Assembly (NCBI RefSeq): GCF_001905735.1
Contig: NZ_LISW01000004.1
Span: forward strand, 248,001 to 312,000
DNA from: Streptomyces sp. CB01249
Lineage (GTDB): Bacteria; Actinomycetota; Actinomycetes; Streptomycetales; Streptomycetaceae
Length of the DNA: 64,000 bases
Direction of reading: 5' to 3'
A program made the position numbers and the translations under genes. Each line of letters starts with the position of its first letter. The first letter of the stretch is position 1. Below the pieces are notes generated by a model. It saw only the letters and a program-made list of their open reading frames with translations. It did not search any database and was not told the origin of the DNA. Shown in pieces: positions 42,655 through 50,610 of the stretch.

Positions 42655-43611
42655 TCAGGGGGCGACCGAGAGGACGATCTTGCCCGTGGTGCGGCCGGTT
42701 TCCCCGTGGGCGTGGGCCTTGGCCGCCTCTTCGAGCGGGAAGACCTCGTCCACGATCACGCGCAGATCTCCGTCCTCCACCAGCGACGCGATCGCGCGCA
42801 GCCCCGCGTGGTCCGGCTCGACCAGCATGAACACCGCCCGTACGCCGACCGCTTCGGCCTCCTCGGCGGGGAAGGCGTCGTCGGGCGGCAGCAGCGAGAC
42901 CAGCGTGCCGCCCGGCCGCAGCGTCCGCAGGGACCTCGCCCAGCTCGGGCCGCCGATGCCGTCCACGACGACATCGACGTCCCGGACGGTCTCGGCAAAG
43001 TCCCGGGTGCGGTAGTCGATCAGCTCGTCGGCCCCCAGTGAGCGCAGCAGCTCGTGCTTGGCGGCGCCGGCCGTGCCGATGACGTACGCGCCCCGGGCCT
43101 TGGCGATCTGCACGGCCAGATGGCCGACGCCCCCGGCCGCCGCGTGGATCAGGACCCGGTCGCCGGGCCGGACGCGCGCGGTGTCCACCAGCGCCTGCCA
43201 CGCGGTGAGCGCGGCGAGCGGCAGGGCACCGGCCTCGATGTGGCCGAGGCCCCGGGGCCTCGGGGCGAATTGCCGGGCCGGGGCGGCGACGTATTCGGCA
43301 TAGGCGCCCGCCGGGTGCGGGAAGCGCGGCATCCCGAACACCGCGTCGCCGGGCCGGAAGAGCGTCACGCCGTCGCCGACCGCCTCGACCACCCCGGAGA
43401 CGTCGAAGCCCAGCGTGAACGGGAGCGCGGTGCCGTCGGCGAACACGCCCCGCTCGCGGGTCTTCCAGTCCGCCGGATTCACGCCCGCCGCGTGCACCCG
43501 GACCAGGATCTCGCCCCTGTCCGGGCGCGGACGCGGGGTCTCCACGAGCCTGAGTACGTCGGGTGAACCGGCGGTGTCCTGGGTGAGGGCACGCATGGTG
43601 GCCTGGTCCAT
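42655..43611 (-). CDS. NADP-dependent MDR-family oxidoreductase
   Basis: 318 residues of the quinone oxidoreductase type: HAAGVNPADWKTRERG near the N-terminus and IHAAAGGVGHLAVQIAKA for NADPH. No zinc ligands. Start ATG 43611 with GGAAGG about 10 nt upstream. Divergent from a GlxA-type regulator, which probably controls it; the oxidised substrate is unknown. Confidence 0.88.
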   Translation of the reverse strand: MDQATMRALTQDTAGSPDVLRLVETPRPRPDRGEILVRVHAAGVNPADWKTRERGVFADGTALPFTLGFDVSGVVEAVGDGVTLFRPGDAVFGMPRFPHPAGAYAEYVAAPARQFAPRPRGLGHIEAGALPLAALTAWQALVDTARVRPGDRVLIHAAAGGVGHLAVQIAKARGAYVIGTAGAAKHELLRSLGADELIDYRTRDFAETVRDVDVVVDGIGGPSWARSLRTLRPGGTLVSLLPPDDAFPAEEAEAVGVRAVFMLVEPDHAGLRAIASLVEDGDLRVIVDEVFPLEEAAKAHAHGETGRTTGKIVLSVAP

Positions 43612-43720
43612 GAGGGCACACCTTCCTTTCGGTTGGGGTACGCGGTGCGTGTCCCCAGCCTGTCCGGGCGGGCGGCCGTCCCGTAGTGGCCCGATGGTCA
43701 GGCAGTGAAAGGATCGGGCC

Positions 43721-44683
43721 ATGCATCATGTCGGCGTACTGGCCCTGGACGGTGTCGTTCCCTTCGAACTCGGCATCCCCGCGCGGATCTTCGGCGCCGC
43801 GCGCGATGCCGCGGGTGACCCACTCTACTCCGTGACCACGTGCAGCGTGGACGGTGCGCCCGTCCGCACCGAGGCCGACTACCGGCTCACCGTCTCCCAC
43901 GACGCGTCGTTGCTGGCCACCGTCGACACGGTCGTCGTCCCGCCCTCGCACAGGCTGGGTCCCGTCCGCGACGAGGGCCGCCTGCCCGGCCCCCTGCGCG
44001 AGGCGCTGGACGCGATCCGCCCCGGCACCCGGATCGTGGCGATCTGCACCGGCACGTACGTCCTGGCCGCCGCCGGGCTGCTCGACGGGCGCCCCGCCAC
44101 CACGCACTGGCGCGAAGCCGGGCGCCTCCAGCGCATGTTCACCACCGCGCGCATCGACCCCGACGTCCTCTTCGTGGACGACGGCGACGTCCTGACCTCC
44201 GCCGGGGTCGCCGCCGGGATCGACCTCTGCCTGCACATCGTCCGCCGCGACCACGGCAGCGAGATCGCCAACGAGGTGGCCCGCTCCTGCGTCGTCCCGC
44301 CCTGGCGCGACGGCGGCCAGGCGCAGTACATCCGGCGCCCCGTCCCCGACCCCGCCGCCACCGGCACCGCCCCCACCCAGGCGTGGGTCATGGACCGCCT
44401 CGCCGAGCCGGTCACCCTGGCGGACATGGCCGCGCACGCCCGCGTCAGCGTGCGCACCTTCACCCGCCGCTTCCGCGACGAGGTCGGCACCAGCCCCGGC
44501 CGCTGGCTCGTCCGCCAGCGCGTCGACCTGGCCCGCCACCTGCTGGAAACCACCGACTGGCCCGTCGACCGGGTCGCGACCCGGTCCGGCTTCGGCACCG
44601 GCGTCTCGCTGCGGCAGCACCTCCACGCGGCGCTCGGCGTCACGCCCCAGGCGTACCGCCGCACGTTCCGCCCGGCGGGGTAG
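43721..44683 (+). CDS. GlxA-family AraC-type regulator
   Basis: 320 residues. N-terminal DJ-1/PfpI-like domain (VGVLALDGVVPFELGIP; cysteine in VAICTGTYVLAAAGLL at the nucleophile elbow) and C-terminal AraC helix-turn-helix domain (LADMAAHARVSVRTFTRRFRDEVG). Divergent from an oxidoreductase gene. The stop TAG is the first three bases of a 167-bp hairpin repeat, so the gene ends inside that element. Confidence 0.9.
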   Translation: MHHVGVLALDGVVPFELGIPARIFGAARDAAGDPLYSVTTCSVDGAPVRTEADYRLTVSHDASLLATVDTVVVPPSHRLGPVRDEGRLPGPLREALDAIRPGTRIVAICTGTYVLAAAGLLDGRPATTHWREAGRLQRMFTTARIDPDVLFVDDGDVLTSAGVAAGIDLCLHIVRRDHGSEIANEVARSCVVPPWRDGGQAQYIRRPVPDPAATGTAPTQAWVMDRLAEPVTLADMAAHARVSVRTFTRRFRDEVGTSPGRWLVRQRVDLARHLLETTDWPVDRVATRSGFGTGVSLRQHLHAALGVTPQAYRRTFRPAG

Positions 44684-44847
44684 GGCCTGTCCGGCGGATC
44701 ATGGCCGGGGTCGCGACGCCTGGCACGGCACCTCGCCGCGTTGCCGAAACGCCCGAATAGCTCCGCTATTAGGACGCTCCGGCGCCTTGCGATGCACCGC
44801 ACCAGACGCCGCGCCCTACCCGACCCTGATCCGCCGGACAGGCCCTA
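44681..44847. mobile_element. MITE-like 167-bp long-hairpin repeat
   Basis: Perfect 21-bp terminal inverted repeats (TAGGGCCTGTCCGGCGGATC then A at 44681-44701, reverse complement at 44827-44847). The interior continues as an imperfect inverted repeat up to a central AATAGC-TCC-GCTATT hairpin (loop at about 44762), so the whole element folds on itself. No ORF. It resembles short repeats I recall between Streptomyces genes. It ends 6 bp before the tetR stop and probably terminates both neighbours. Confidence 0.75.
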
Positions 44848-44853
44848 GGGCCT

Positions 44854-45429
44854 TCAGGACCCCGTGGACTCCCAGGCGGCCTCGATCATCCCGAAGATCT
44901 CGTCCACCGCGGCTTCCGGATCGGCCGCCTCGCGGGCCAGAGCGTGCGCGTCGACCACGAACCTGGCGATCGTCCGGCAGACCGTCGGGGTCCGGGACAG
45001 CCCGGGGTCGGCGGCGATGGCCGTCGCCAGCGACTCCGCGTGCCGCAGCCTCATCGACTCCTCGTACTCCCGCAGGGAGGTCGATCCGTCGATCATGCGC
45101 CAGAGGGGGGCGGCGCCGTCCGCCGTGCAGTGCCGGACCATCGCGTGGATCTCGCGGCGCAGCGCGGGCATGAGCGGTTCGTCCGGCGTGCGGCCGGAGA
45201 CCGCCTGCGCGAGCCGGTGCTCGAAGTCGGCGTCCTGCTCGAACACGAGGGCCTCTTTGGAGGCGAAGTGGGAGAAGAGCGTGGTGACGGCCACGTCCGC
45301 CTCGGCGGCGATCTCCCGGATGCCCACCGCCTCGTATCCGCGTTCCAGGAAGAGCCGCAGGGCGGTGTCGGCGATCTTCTGGCGGGTCGCGGCCTTCTTG
45401 CGCTCGCGGCGCCCGGACTGCACGGTCAT
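44854..45429 (-). CDS. TetR-family regulator
   Basis: 191 residues: N-terminal helix-turn-helix (VGIREIAAEADVAVTTLFSHFASKE) and a C-terminal regulatory domain. Divergent from an MDR-type oxidoreductase whose promoter region carries TAACCGTT repeats. Its transcript would run into the MITE-like element 6 bp past the stop and fold it into a long hairpin. Confidence 0.9.
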   Translation of the reverse strand: MTVQSGRRERKKAATRQKIADTALRLFLERGYEAVGIREIAAEADVAVTTLFSHFASKEALVFEQDADFEHRLAQAVSGRTPDEPLMPALRREIHAMVRHCTADGAAPLWRMIDGSTSLREYEESMRLRHAESLATAIAADPGLSRTPTVCRTIARFVVDAHALAREAADPEAAVDEIFGMIEAAWESTGS

Positions 45430-45456
45430 GCGCTCACGCTAGCAGGTACGTATCCG

Positions 45457-45483
45457 TAACCGTTTCAAAACGCTAACCGTTAG
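45457..45483. promoter_or_regulatory. TetR operator candidate
   Basis: TAACCGTT occurs at 45457-45464 and 45474-45481, 17 bp apart. The second copy is part of CTAACCGTTAG (45473-45483), an 11-bp palindrome about its centre. They lie between the divergent tetR and oxidoreductase genes, directly before the latter's start. Confidence 0.6.
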
Positions 45484-45499
45484 TGTTATGTTGCCCGGC

Positions 45500-46405
45500 A
45501 TGAAGAAAGTGAGCTTCGCCGAGTTCGGCGGCCCCGATGTCCTGCGCCTCATCGACGCCGAGGAGCCCCACGCGGGCCCCGGCCGGATACGTATCGCCGT
45601 GCGGGCGGCAGGGGTGAACCCCGTCGACTGGAGGGTCCGCGAGGGCCAGGTCCTGGGCGCCCATCCGACCGTGCTGCCCTCCGGCGTCGGGCTGGATGCC
45701 GCCGGGATCGTGGACGAGGTGGGTGAGGGTGTCGAGGGCGCGGCGATCGGCGACCGCGTGTTCGGCGAAGGGGTCGACACCTACGCCGAGTTCGCCGTGC
45801 TGTCGGCCTGGGCCCGGATGCCCGAGGGGCTGACGTTCGAGGAGGCGGCCGGGTATCCCTCCGTGGTGGAGACCGCCCTGCGCGTCATCGACCAGGTCGG
45901 CGTACGGGCGGGCGAGACGCTGCTGGTGAGCGGGGCGTCCGGGGGCGTCGGGTCGGCGGTGCTCCAGATCGCCCGGGACCGGGGCATCGCGGTGATCGGC
46001 ACGGGCGGCGCCGCGAACCAGGACTACCTGCGCGGGCTGGGCGCGTTCGCCACGACGTACGGCGACGGCTGGGTCGAGCGGGTGCGGCGGCTCGGCCGGG
46101 TCGACGCGGCGCTCGATCTGGCCGGCTCGGGCGTGATCCCCGAACTCGTCGCGCTGACGGGCGATCCGGGCAAGGTGATCACCATCGCGGACCTCGGCGC
46201 CCCGGAATTCGGCGTCCGCTTCTCCGGCGTGGCCGGCAGCGTCCCGGACGCCCTCGCGGAGGCGGTTGACCTCATCGAGCGGGGGAGGCTCCACATCCCG
46301 GTCGAGAAGTCGTACGCCCTTGCGGAGGCGGCGCAGGCGCACGCGGACAGCCGGGCGGGTCACACGCGTGGGCGGCGAGTCATCGTCGTCCGGCCCGCCG
46401 CCTGA
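45500..46405 (+). CDS. NADP-dependent MDR-family oxidoreductase
   Basis: 301 residues, zinc-free quinone oxidoreductase type: RAAGVNPVDWRVREGQ and VSGASGGVGSAVLQIARD. ATG 45500 (MKKVSF) fits the family start; ATG 45488 is an alternative. Neither has a ribosome site, so the mRNA may be leaderless. Its last 46 bp overlap the convergent ATPase-like gene. Likely repressed by the divergent TetR. Confidence 0.87.
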   Translation: MKKVSFAEFGGPDVLRLIDAEEPHAGPGRIRIAVRAAGVNPVDWRVREGQVLGAHPTVLPSGVGLDAAGIVDEVGEGVEGAAIGDRVFGEGVDTYAEFAVLSAWARMPEGLTFEEAAGYPSVVETALRVIDQVGVRAGETLLVSGASGGVGSAVLQIARDRGIAVIGTGGAANQDYLRGLGAFATTYGDGWVERVRRLGRVDAALDLAGSGVIPELVALTGDPGKVITIADLGAPEFGVRFSGVAGSVPDALAEAVDLIERGRLHIPVEKSYALAEAAQAHADSRAGHTRGRRVIVVRPAA

Positions 46406-46845
46406 CCGGAGGGCTTCTCTGGTGCCCGCAGGGCGAGTTCGGCGAACACGGTCTTCCCGACGGTGTGGGGCTCGACGCCCCATCGGTCGGCGACCGCGTC
46501 CACGAGGACGAGCCCGCGCCCGTAGCACTCGTCGCCGCCGGCCTCCCGAATCCCGGGCAGCCGCTCGCCCCGGGGGTCGGTGACCTCCACGCGGAGGCCG
46601 GCACCGGTGAGGGCGACCCGCACCCGGATGAGCCGCCCCCGCAGGCTGCCGTGGATGAGCGCGTTGGTGGCCAACTCGGAGACGAGGAGAGCGACTTCCC
46701 CGGCGCGGTCGGCGTGCCCCCATGCACTGACGAGCCGCGCGGCACGTCGACGGGCGAGCGAGACGCTGCGGGCGGTGGGCGTGTAGTCGAGGCAGTCCTC
46801 GTGGAGCGGTGCGTTGTCCTCGGGAAGCGTGCGGGCTGCGGTCAT
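46360..46845 (-). CDS. HATPase_c anti-sigma-factor-like regulator
   Basis: 161 residues with the GHKL ATPase boxes of the RsbW/SpoIIAB-like family: ELATNALIHG (N-box), VTDPRGERLP (G1) and GRGLVLVDAVADRWG (G2). Such proteins flank XRE/DUF397 pairs in the whiJ-type loci of Streptomyces. Divergent from the XRE gene across an 18-bp palindrome. Its 3' end overlaps the neighbouring oxidoreductase by 46 bp, tail to tail. Confidence 0.88.
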   Translation of the reverse strand: MTAARTLPEDNAPLHEDCLDYTPTARSVSLARRRAARLVSAWGHADRAGEVALLVSELATNALIHGSLRGRLIRVRVALTGAGLRVEVTDPRGERLPGIREAGGDECYGRGLVLVDAVADRWGVEPHTVGKTVFAELALRAPEKPSGQAAGRTTMTRRPRV

Positions 46846-46987
46846 GGGTGGGGCCTCTCTGGGTAGGGCGGTGGCATTGCCGGCCGTTGCCCTGCGGGCA
46901 TGGCGGTGCGCTTCCGCTGGCGCGGTGCCGGTGTGTGACCGGTTCGAGGCTGAACGTAGCGGCGCCGAGGCGCCAGGTTCAAGGGTC

Positions 46988-47005
46988 TGGGGAATATATT
47001 CCCCA
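46988..47005. promoter_or_regulatory. 18-bp perfect palindrome upstream of the XRE gene
   Basis: TGGGGAATATATTCCCCA is a perfect 18-bp palindrome and AT-rich at its centre, 69-86 bp before the XRE start codon, between the divergent ATPase-like and XRE genes. Probable operator for the XRE-DUF5753 protein. Confidence 0.75.
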
Positions 47006-47073
47006 CACGGGTTACGTGTGCATGCGCGGGCTCAACGAGCTGCGACACTGGTGCCGTTCACCGGGAGGTCGAT

Positions 47074-47961
47074 ATGCAGGCATCTGGCAAGAGGGCGACT
47101 GGCAACCGGGTCTCGACCGTTCTCGGGCGACGGCTCGGTGGAGAGTTGCAGGGGCTGCGCGTGGCGGCCGGTAAGACGCAGCGCGAAGCGGCTGAGGTGC
47201 TGAGCGCCACCCAGACCAAGGTGGTGAAGATCGAAAGCGGTCTGGTTCCGGTGCGGGACCCGGACATCCTTGCCCTGTGCGCGTTCTACGGGGCCAAGGA
47301 CCAGCGCGCCATTGCTCAGCTGCTGGAACTGGCCAAGACCGACCGTGAGCGTAGGAAGGTCAAGGGCTGGTGGACTGACGGGCTCGTCCCGGGTGCGGCG
47401 TCGTATATCGCCATGGAAGATGTGGCGGTTCGCAACAGGCAATGGCAACTCGCCCTGATCCCCGGGCTGTTTCAGACGGCTGAGTACACCAGGGCGATGG
47501 GTGTGGCCGACTCGCTCTGGGAGGACTTGGACCAGGTCGAAGCAGTGGTTTCGACTCGGGCTCGACGGCAGCAACGACTGTACGGCGACAACCCATTGAT
47601 CATGCACGCTGTGATCTGGGAAGCGGCCCTGCGGCAGGCCGTTGGCGGCGCCGAGGTCATGAGGCGGCAGCTCAACCACCTGTGTGAACTGGCTGAACTG
47701 TCAAACGTTCATATCCAGGTGCTCCCGTTCCGCGCCGGTGGGCACAGTGGTGTTGGCGGTCCGTTCAACATTCTGTCGTTCGGCGAGGATGAGGCCATGG
47801 ACGTGGTCCACATGGACACGCCGCGCTCGGAGGTCTGGATCGAGGACGCGGAGCGCAGCAGCGTATACGTCGAGATGTTCAACAGCCTGTCGCGCTCCGC
47901 GCTGGCCCCGTACGACTCGATGCAACTTATGCAGAGCATCGGCAAAGGAATGAGCGAGTGA
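47074..47961 (+). CDS. XRE-family regulator with DUF5753 (WhiJ-like)
   Basis: 295 residues: N-terminal helix-turn-helix (LRVAAGKTQREAAEVLSATQTKVVKIESG) and a C-terminal DUF5753 domain (WQLALIPGLFQTAEYTRAM, then NVHIQVLPFRAGGH). This class pairs with a small DUF397 protein in developmental loci such as whiJ. GGGAGG precedes ATG 47074. Codon use is clearly less G+C-rich at third positions (GCT, GAA, GTT, ATT frequent) than the neighbours, suggesting acquisition. It overlaps the DUF397 gene by 4 bp. Confidence 0.92.
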   Translation: MQASGKRATGNRVSTVLGRRLGGELQGLRVAAGKTQREAAEVLSATQTKVVKIESGLVPVRDPDILALCAFYGAKDQRAIAQLLELAKTDRERRKVKGWWTDGLVPGAASYIAMEDVAVRNRQWQLALIPGLFQTAEYTRAMGVADSLWEDLDQVEAVVSTRARRQQRLYGDNPLIMHAVIWEAALRQAVGGAEVMRRQLNHLCELAELSNVHIQVLPFRAGGHSGVGGPFNILSFGEDEAMDVVHMDTPRSEVWIEDAERSSVYVEMFNSLSRSALAPYDSMQLMQSIGKGMSE

Positions 47962-48137
47962 AGGTGTTCCAGTTCGTCAAGTCCAGCTACAGCACGCTGG
48001 AGAAGGACTGCGTCGAGGTCGCCCGCAATATCCCCGGCACCGTCGCCGTCCGCGACTCGAAGCGGGCCGCCGGGCCCGTCCTCGTACTCAAGCCCACCGC
48101 GTGGGACGCCTTCCACGCCGCGCTGCGCCGACCGTAG
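47958..48137 (+). CDS. DUF397 small protein
   Basis: 59 residues, beginning VKVFQFVKSSYSTLEKDCVE, with VAVRDSK and a C-terminal TAWDAFHAAL helix, the standard DUF397 pattern. GTG 47958 overlaps the XRE stop (GTGA), so the two are translated together. DUF397 proteins are thought to modulate the partner XRE regulator. Confidence 0.93.
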   Translation: MKVFQFVKSSYSTLEKDCVEVARNIPGTVAVRDSKRAAGPVLVLKPTAWDAFHAALRRP

Positions 48138-48234
48138 CGGTCGGCCGGAAAGGCCGCTGTTCTCCAGGTCCAGGTCATGACCGGCATCCTGCTCACCTGG
48201 GCACTGCCACGCCCGGTTCAGGGAGGCACGCCGT

Positions 48235-48696
48235 ACGGAGTACTACGACGACCCGAAGGCCCCGAAGCCGAACAGCCTCGTCGTCGCCGCCTCTGCGATC
48301 ATCACCGACGACGCCGGCCGCATCCTTCTTCAGCGCCCTTGCGACAACGGCCTGTGGGCGCTGCCCGGGGGCGGGATGGACATGGACGACTCGCTGCCCG
48401 GCACGGCGGTGCGCGAGGTGAGGGAAGGGACCGGGCTCGATGTGGAGATCACCGGGCTTGTCGGTACGTACACCGACCCGAAGCACGTCATCGCATACAG
48501 CGACGGCGAGGTGCGGCGGCAGTTCAACGTATGTTTCACGGCTCGGGTCACCGGTGGACGGCTGGCAATGTCGGACGAATCGACCGAACTGCGCTTCGTC
48601 GCGCCCGTAGATGTCGACGCGCTACCGATGCACCACACGCAGCGGCTGCGCCTCGGCCATTACCGGGAAGGCCGCGCGCAGCCGTATCTGGGCTGA
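48235..48696 (+). pseudogene. NUDIX hydrolase gene with lost start codon
   Basis: From TEYYDDPKAPKPNSL to QPYLG the frame encodes a full-length NUDIX hydrolase, but it has no ATG, GTG or TTG before the internal ATG at 48376. GGGAGG (48221-48226) stands correctly spaced before GT-ACGGAG, where relatives have a start codon and then ACGGAG; loss of one base from GTG would explain it. The Nudix box is also damaged: DSLPGTAVREVREGTGL has D for the first Glu and EG for the metal-binding EE pair. Initiation at 48376 would delete most of the fold. Either a decaying gene or a sequencing error. Confidence 0.75.
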
Positions 48697-48789
48697 CTGT
48701 CGCGCGTCGGTTCCCCGTGGGTACGCATTGGTGCCACCGGTCTCGTGTCCGGGCCGGGACGGGGTCGGCGCCCCGGACGCGCCCGGGTG

Positions 48790-50505
48790 TCAGCGCTCGT
48801 CCCCCGTGACCCGTACCACCAGCACCGCCACATCGTCACGCTGCGGGACCTCCGCGAGGCCCGTGGAGAGCATCTGGAGGAGGAGGGGGAGGGGCTTGTC
48901 GGCGTGGTGGGACAGGAGCGCGGCCGTGTGGGTGGTGGCCGTGTCGATGTCGGCGTCGCGGCGTTCGACCAGGCCGTCCGTGTAGAGCAGGAGCACGCTG
49001 CCCGGGGGCAGGGCACGGGTGTGGTCCTCGCGAGGCGGGGCGTCCGGGAGGCCGAGCAGGAGGAGGTCGTGGTCGGTCAGGGGGGTGACGCCCGCACCCG
49101 GGGTGTAGAGGAGCGGCGGGGGGTGTCCGGCGTTGGACCAGGTCAGGCGCCAGTGGTCGGCGTCGCGGTCGAGGCGGGCGTGCACCGCCGTGGCGCCCAC
49201 GCCCAGGGGCAGGACGTCGATCGCCTTGTCGATGGCGTGCAGGGCGGCGGCGGGTGAGCGGGCCGGGTCGTCCAGGCTCGCCTGGCGCAGCATGCTGCGG
49301 ATCTGGCTCATCACGGTGGCGGCCCGGACGTCGTGGCCGATGACGTCGCCGATCGAGATCATGAGGGCGGCGGGCAGCGGATACGCGTCGTACCAGTCGC
49401 CGCCCACCATGTCCTGGTCGGCGGCGGGCAGGTACAGGGCCGCCATGTCCAGGCCGGGCACGTCCGGCAGCTCCGTCAGCATCGCGGCCTGAAGCTGTTC
49501 CGCGGTGCTGAGCCGGTTCGCGACGAAGCGGGTGCGCTCCACGGCCTGGCTGACATATCCGGCCACGGTCGTCAGGACCGCCTCCTCGGTCGGCGCCATG
49601 ACGTGCGGGCGGGACCAGCACCACGTCAGCACGCCGTGGCCGTTCGGCAGCGGCACGCACAGGACGGACTGGAGGCCCAGCGAGTCGTAGCCCGCGACGG
49701 CCTCGGGCCCGAAACCGGCCACGAGCGCCGCGCGGTCCGGCACGAAGACGGTGCGCCGTTCCCGCATGGCCAGCGCGCTGGGGAAGGGCGCGTCCCCGTC
49801 GAGACGGTCGATGGTGCTCTCCACCGGGCGCACGTCGTCCGGGTCGATGACCCGCCACAGCCCGGGACCGTCGGCCAGCAGCAGACCCACGAACGCGGGC
49901 TCGGCGGGCCCCTGGAACAGGCGGCGCAGGCGGCGGGTCAGGTCGGTCAGATCATGGGCGTGGGCGAGCTCGACCGAGGCGCGCAGCAGCAGACCGGCGT
50001 GGTCGCGGTCCCGCTGGATCAGCTCCGACGCGATCCTCAGCCGCAGCTCCATCGAGCAGGCGGCGGTGAGGTCCTCCAGGTCGTGCAGCTCGTCCGCCGT
50101 CCACTCCCGCGGCCGGTGGTCGATCGCGCAGAGCGAGCCGAGGACGTGTCCGTCGGCGTCCGTCAGCGGCATACCGGCGTACGCGATCACCTGGAGGTCC
50201 GGGATGGCGAGGCTGGCGCAGGTGCGGGGGTGCGCCCGGGTGTCGCTGAGGACCAGCGGGCCGCCGTCCGCGACGACGTGCTGGCAGAAGGAGTGGCTGA
50301 GGGGGGTCTCGCGCCGGGCCGCCCAGGCGCCGGACATCCCGAACATGCCGGGGAAGACCTGCCGGTCGGGCTCCAGCAGTGAGACCAGGGAGACCGGGAC
50401 GCGCAGCAGCCGCGCGACCAGCCGCGCGAACCGGTCCATGCCGGGATCGGCCGCCGCGGTCAGCCCCGCCAGCCGCAGCGCCTCCAGCCTTCCGGGGTCC
50501 CTCAC
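48790..50505 (-). CDS. GAF-domain SpoIIE-type PP2C phosphatase
   Basis: 571 residues: a first GAF domain (about 20-160, with FGMSGAWAARRETPLSHSFCQHV), a second GAF-like domain (about 175-330), and a C-terminal SpoIIE phosphatase domain (MVGGDWYDAYPLP, IGDVIGHDVRAATVM, LLLYTDGLVERRD). Such proteins dephosphorylate anti-anti-sigma factors in partner-switching pathways; the GAF domains sense a ligand or redox cue. GTG 50505 follows GGGGG. Confidence 0.93.
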   Translation of the reverse strand: MRDPGRLEALRLAGLTAAADPGMDRFARLVARLLRVPVSLVSLLEPDRQVFPGMFGMSGAWAARRETPLSHSFCQHVVADGGPLVLSDTRAHPRTCASLAIPDLQVIAYAGMPLTDADGHVLGSLCAIDHRPREWTADELHDLEDLTAACSMELRLRIASELIQRDRDHAGLLLRASVELAHAHDLTDLTRRLRRLFQGPAEPAFVGLLLADGPGLWRVIDPDDVRPVESTIDRLDGDAPFPSALAMRERRTVFVPDRAALVAGFGPEAVAGYDSLGLQSVLCVPLPNGHGVLTWCWSRPHVMAPTEEAVLTTVAGYVSQAVERTRFVANRLSTAEQLQAAMLTELPDVPGLDMAALYLPAADQDMVGGDWYDAYPLPAALMISIGDVIGHDVRAATVMSQIRSMLRQASLDDPARSPAAALHAIDKAIDVLPLGVGATAVHARLDRDADHWRLTWSNAGHPPPLLYTPGAGVTPLTDHDLLLLGLPDAPPREDHTRALPPGSVLLLYTDGLVERRDADIDTATTHTAALLSHHADKPLPLLLQMLSTGLAEVPQRDDVAVLVVRVTGDER

Positions 50506-50610
50506 CCCATGGCCCCCGGCCGGGCGGGCAGGGACGGCGCGATGTCCACAAAGCGCATTTTATGAATATACGGGCGATGGTTCGCGCTGTCCTGGCCTGC
50601 GGCCGGGCCC

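Noticed and set aside
48177..48809. A 210-codon frame starting with ATG at the NUDIX locus
   Set aside because: Its translation is Arg/Pro-rich and unrelated to NUDIX; it is the shifted frame of the broken gene, though it shows how a frameshift could have been involved.
50539..50549. GATGTCCACAA as a fifth DnaA box
   Set aside because: It lacks the TTRTCCACA core (ATGTCCACA) and the CAGG extension shared by the others.
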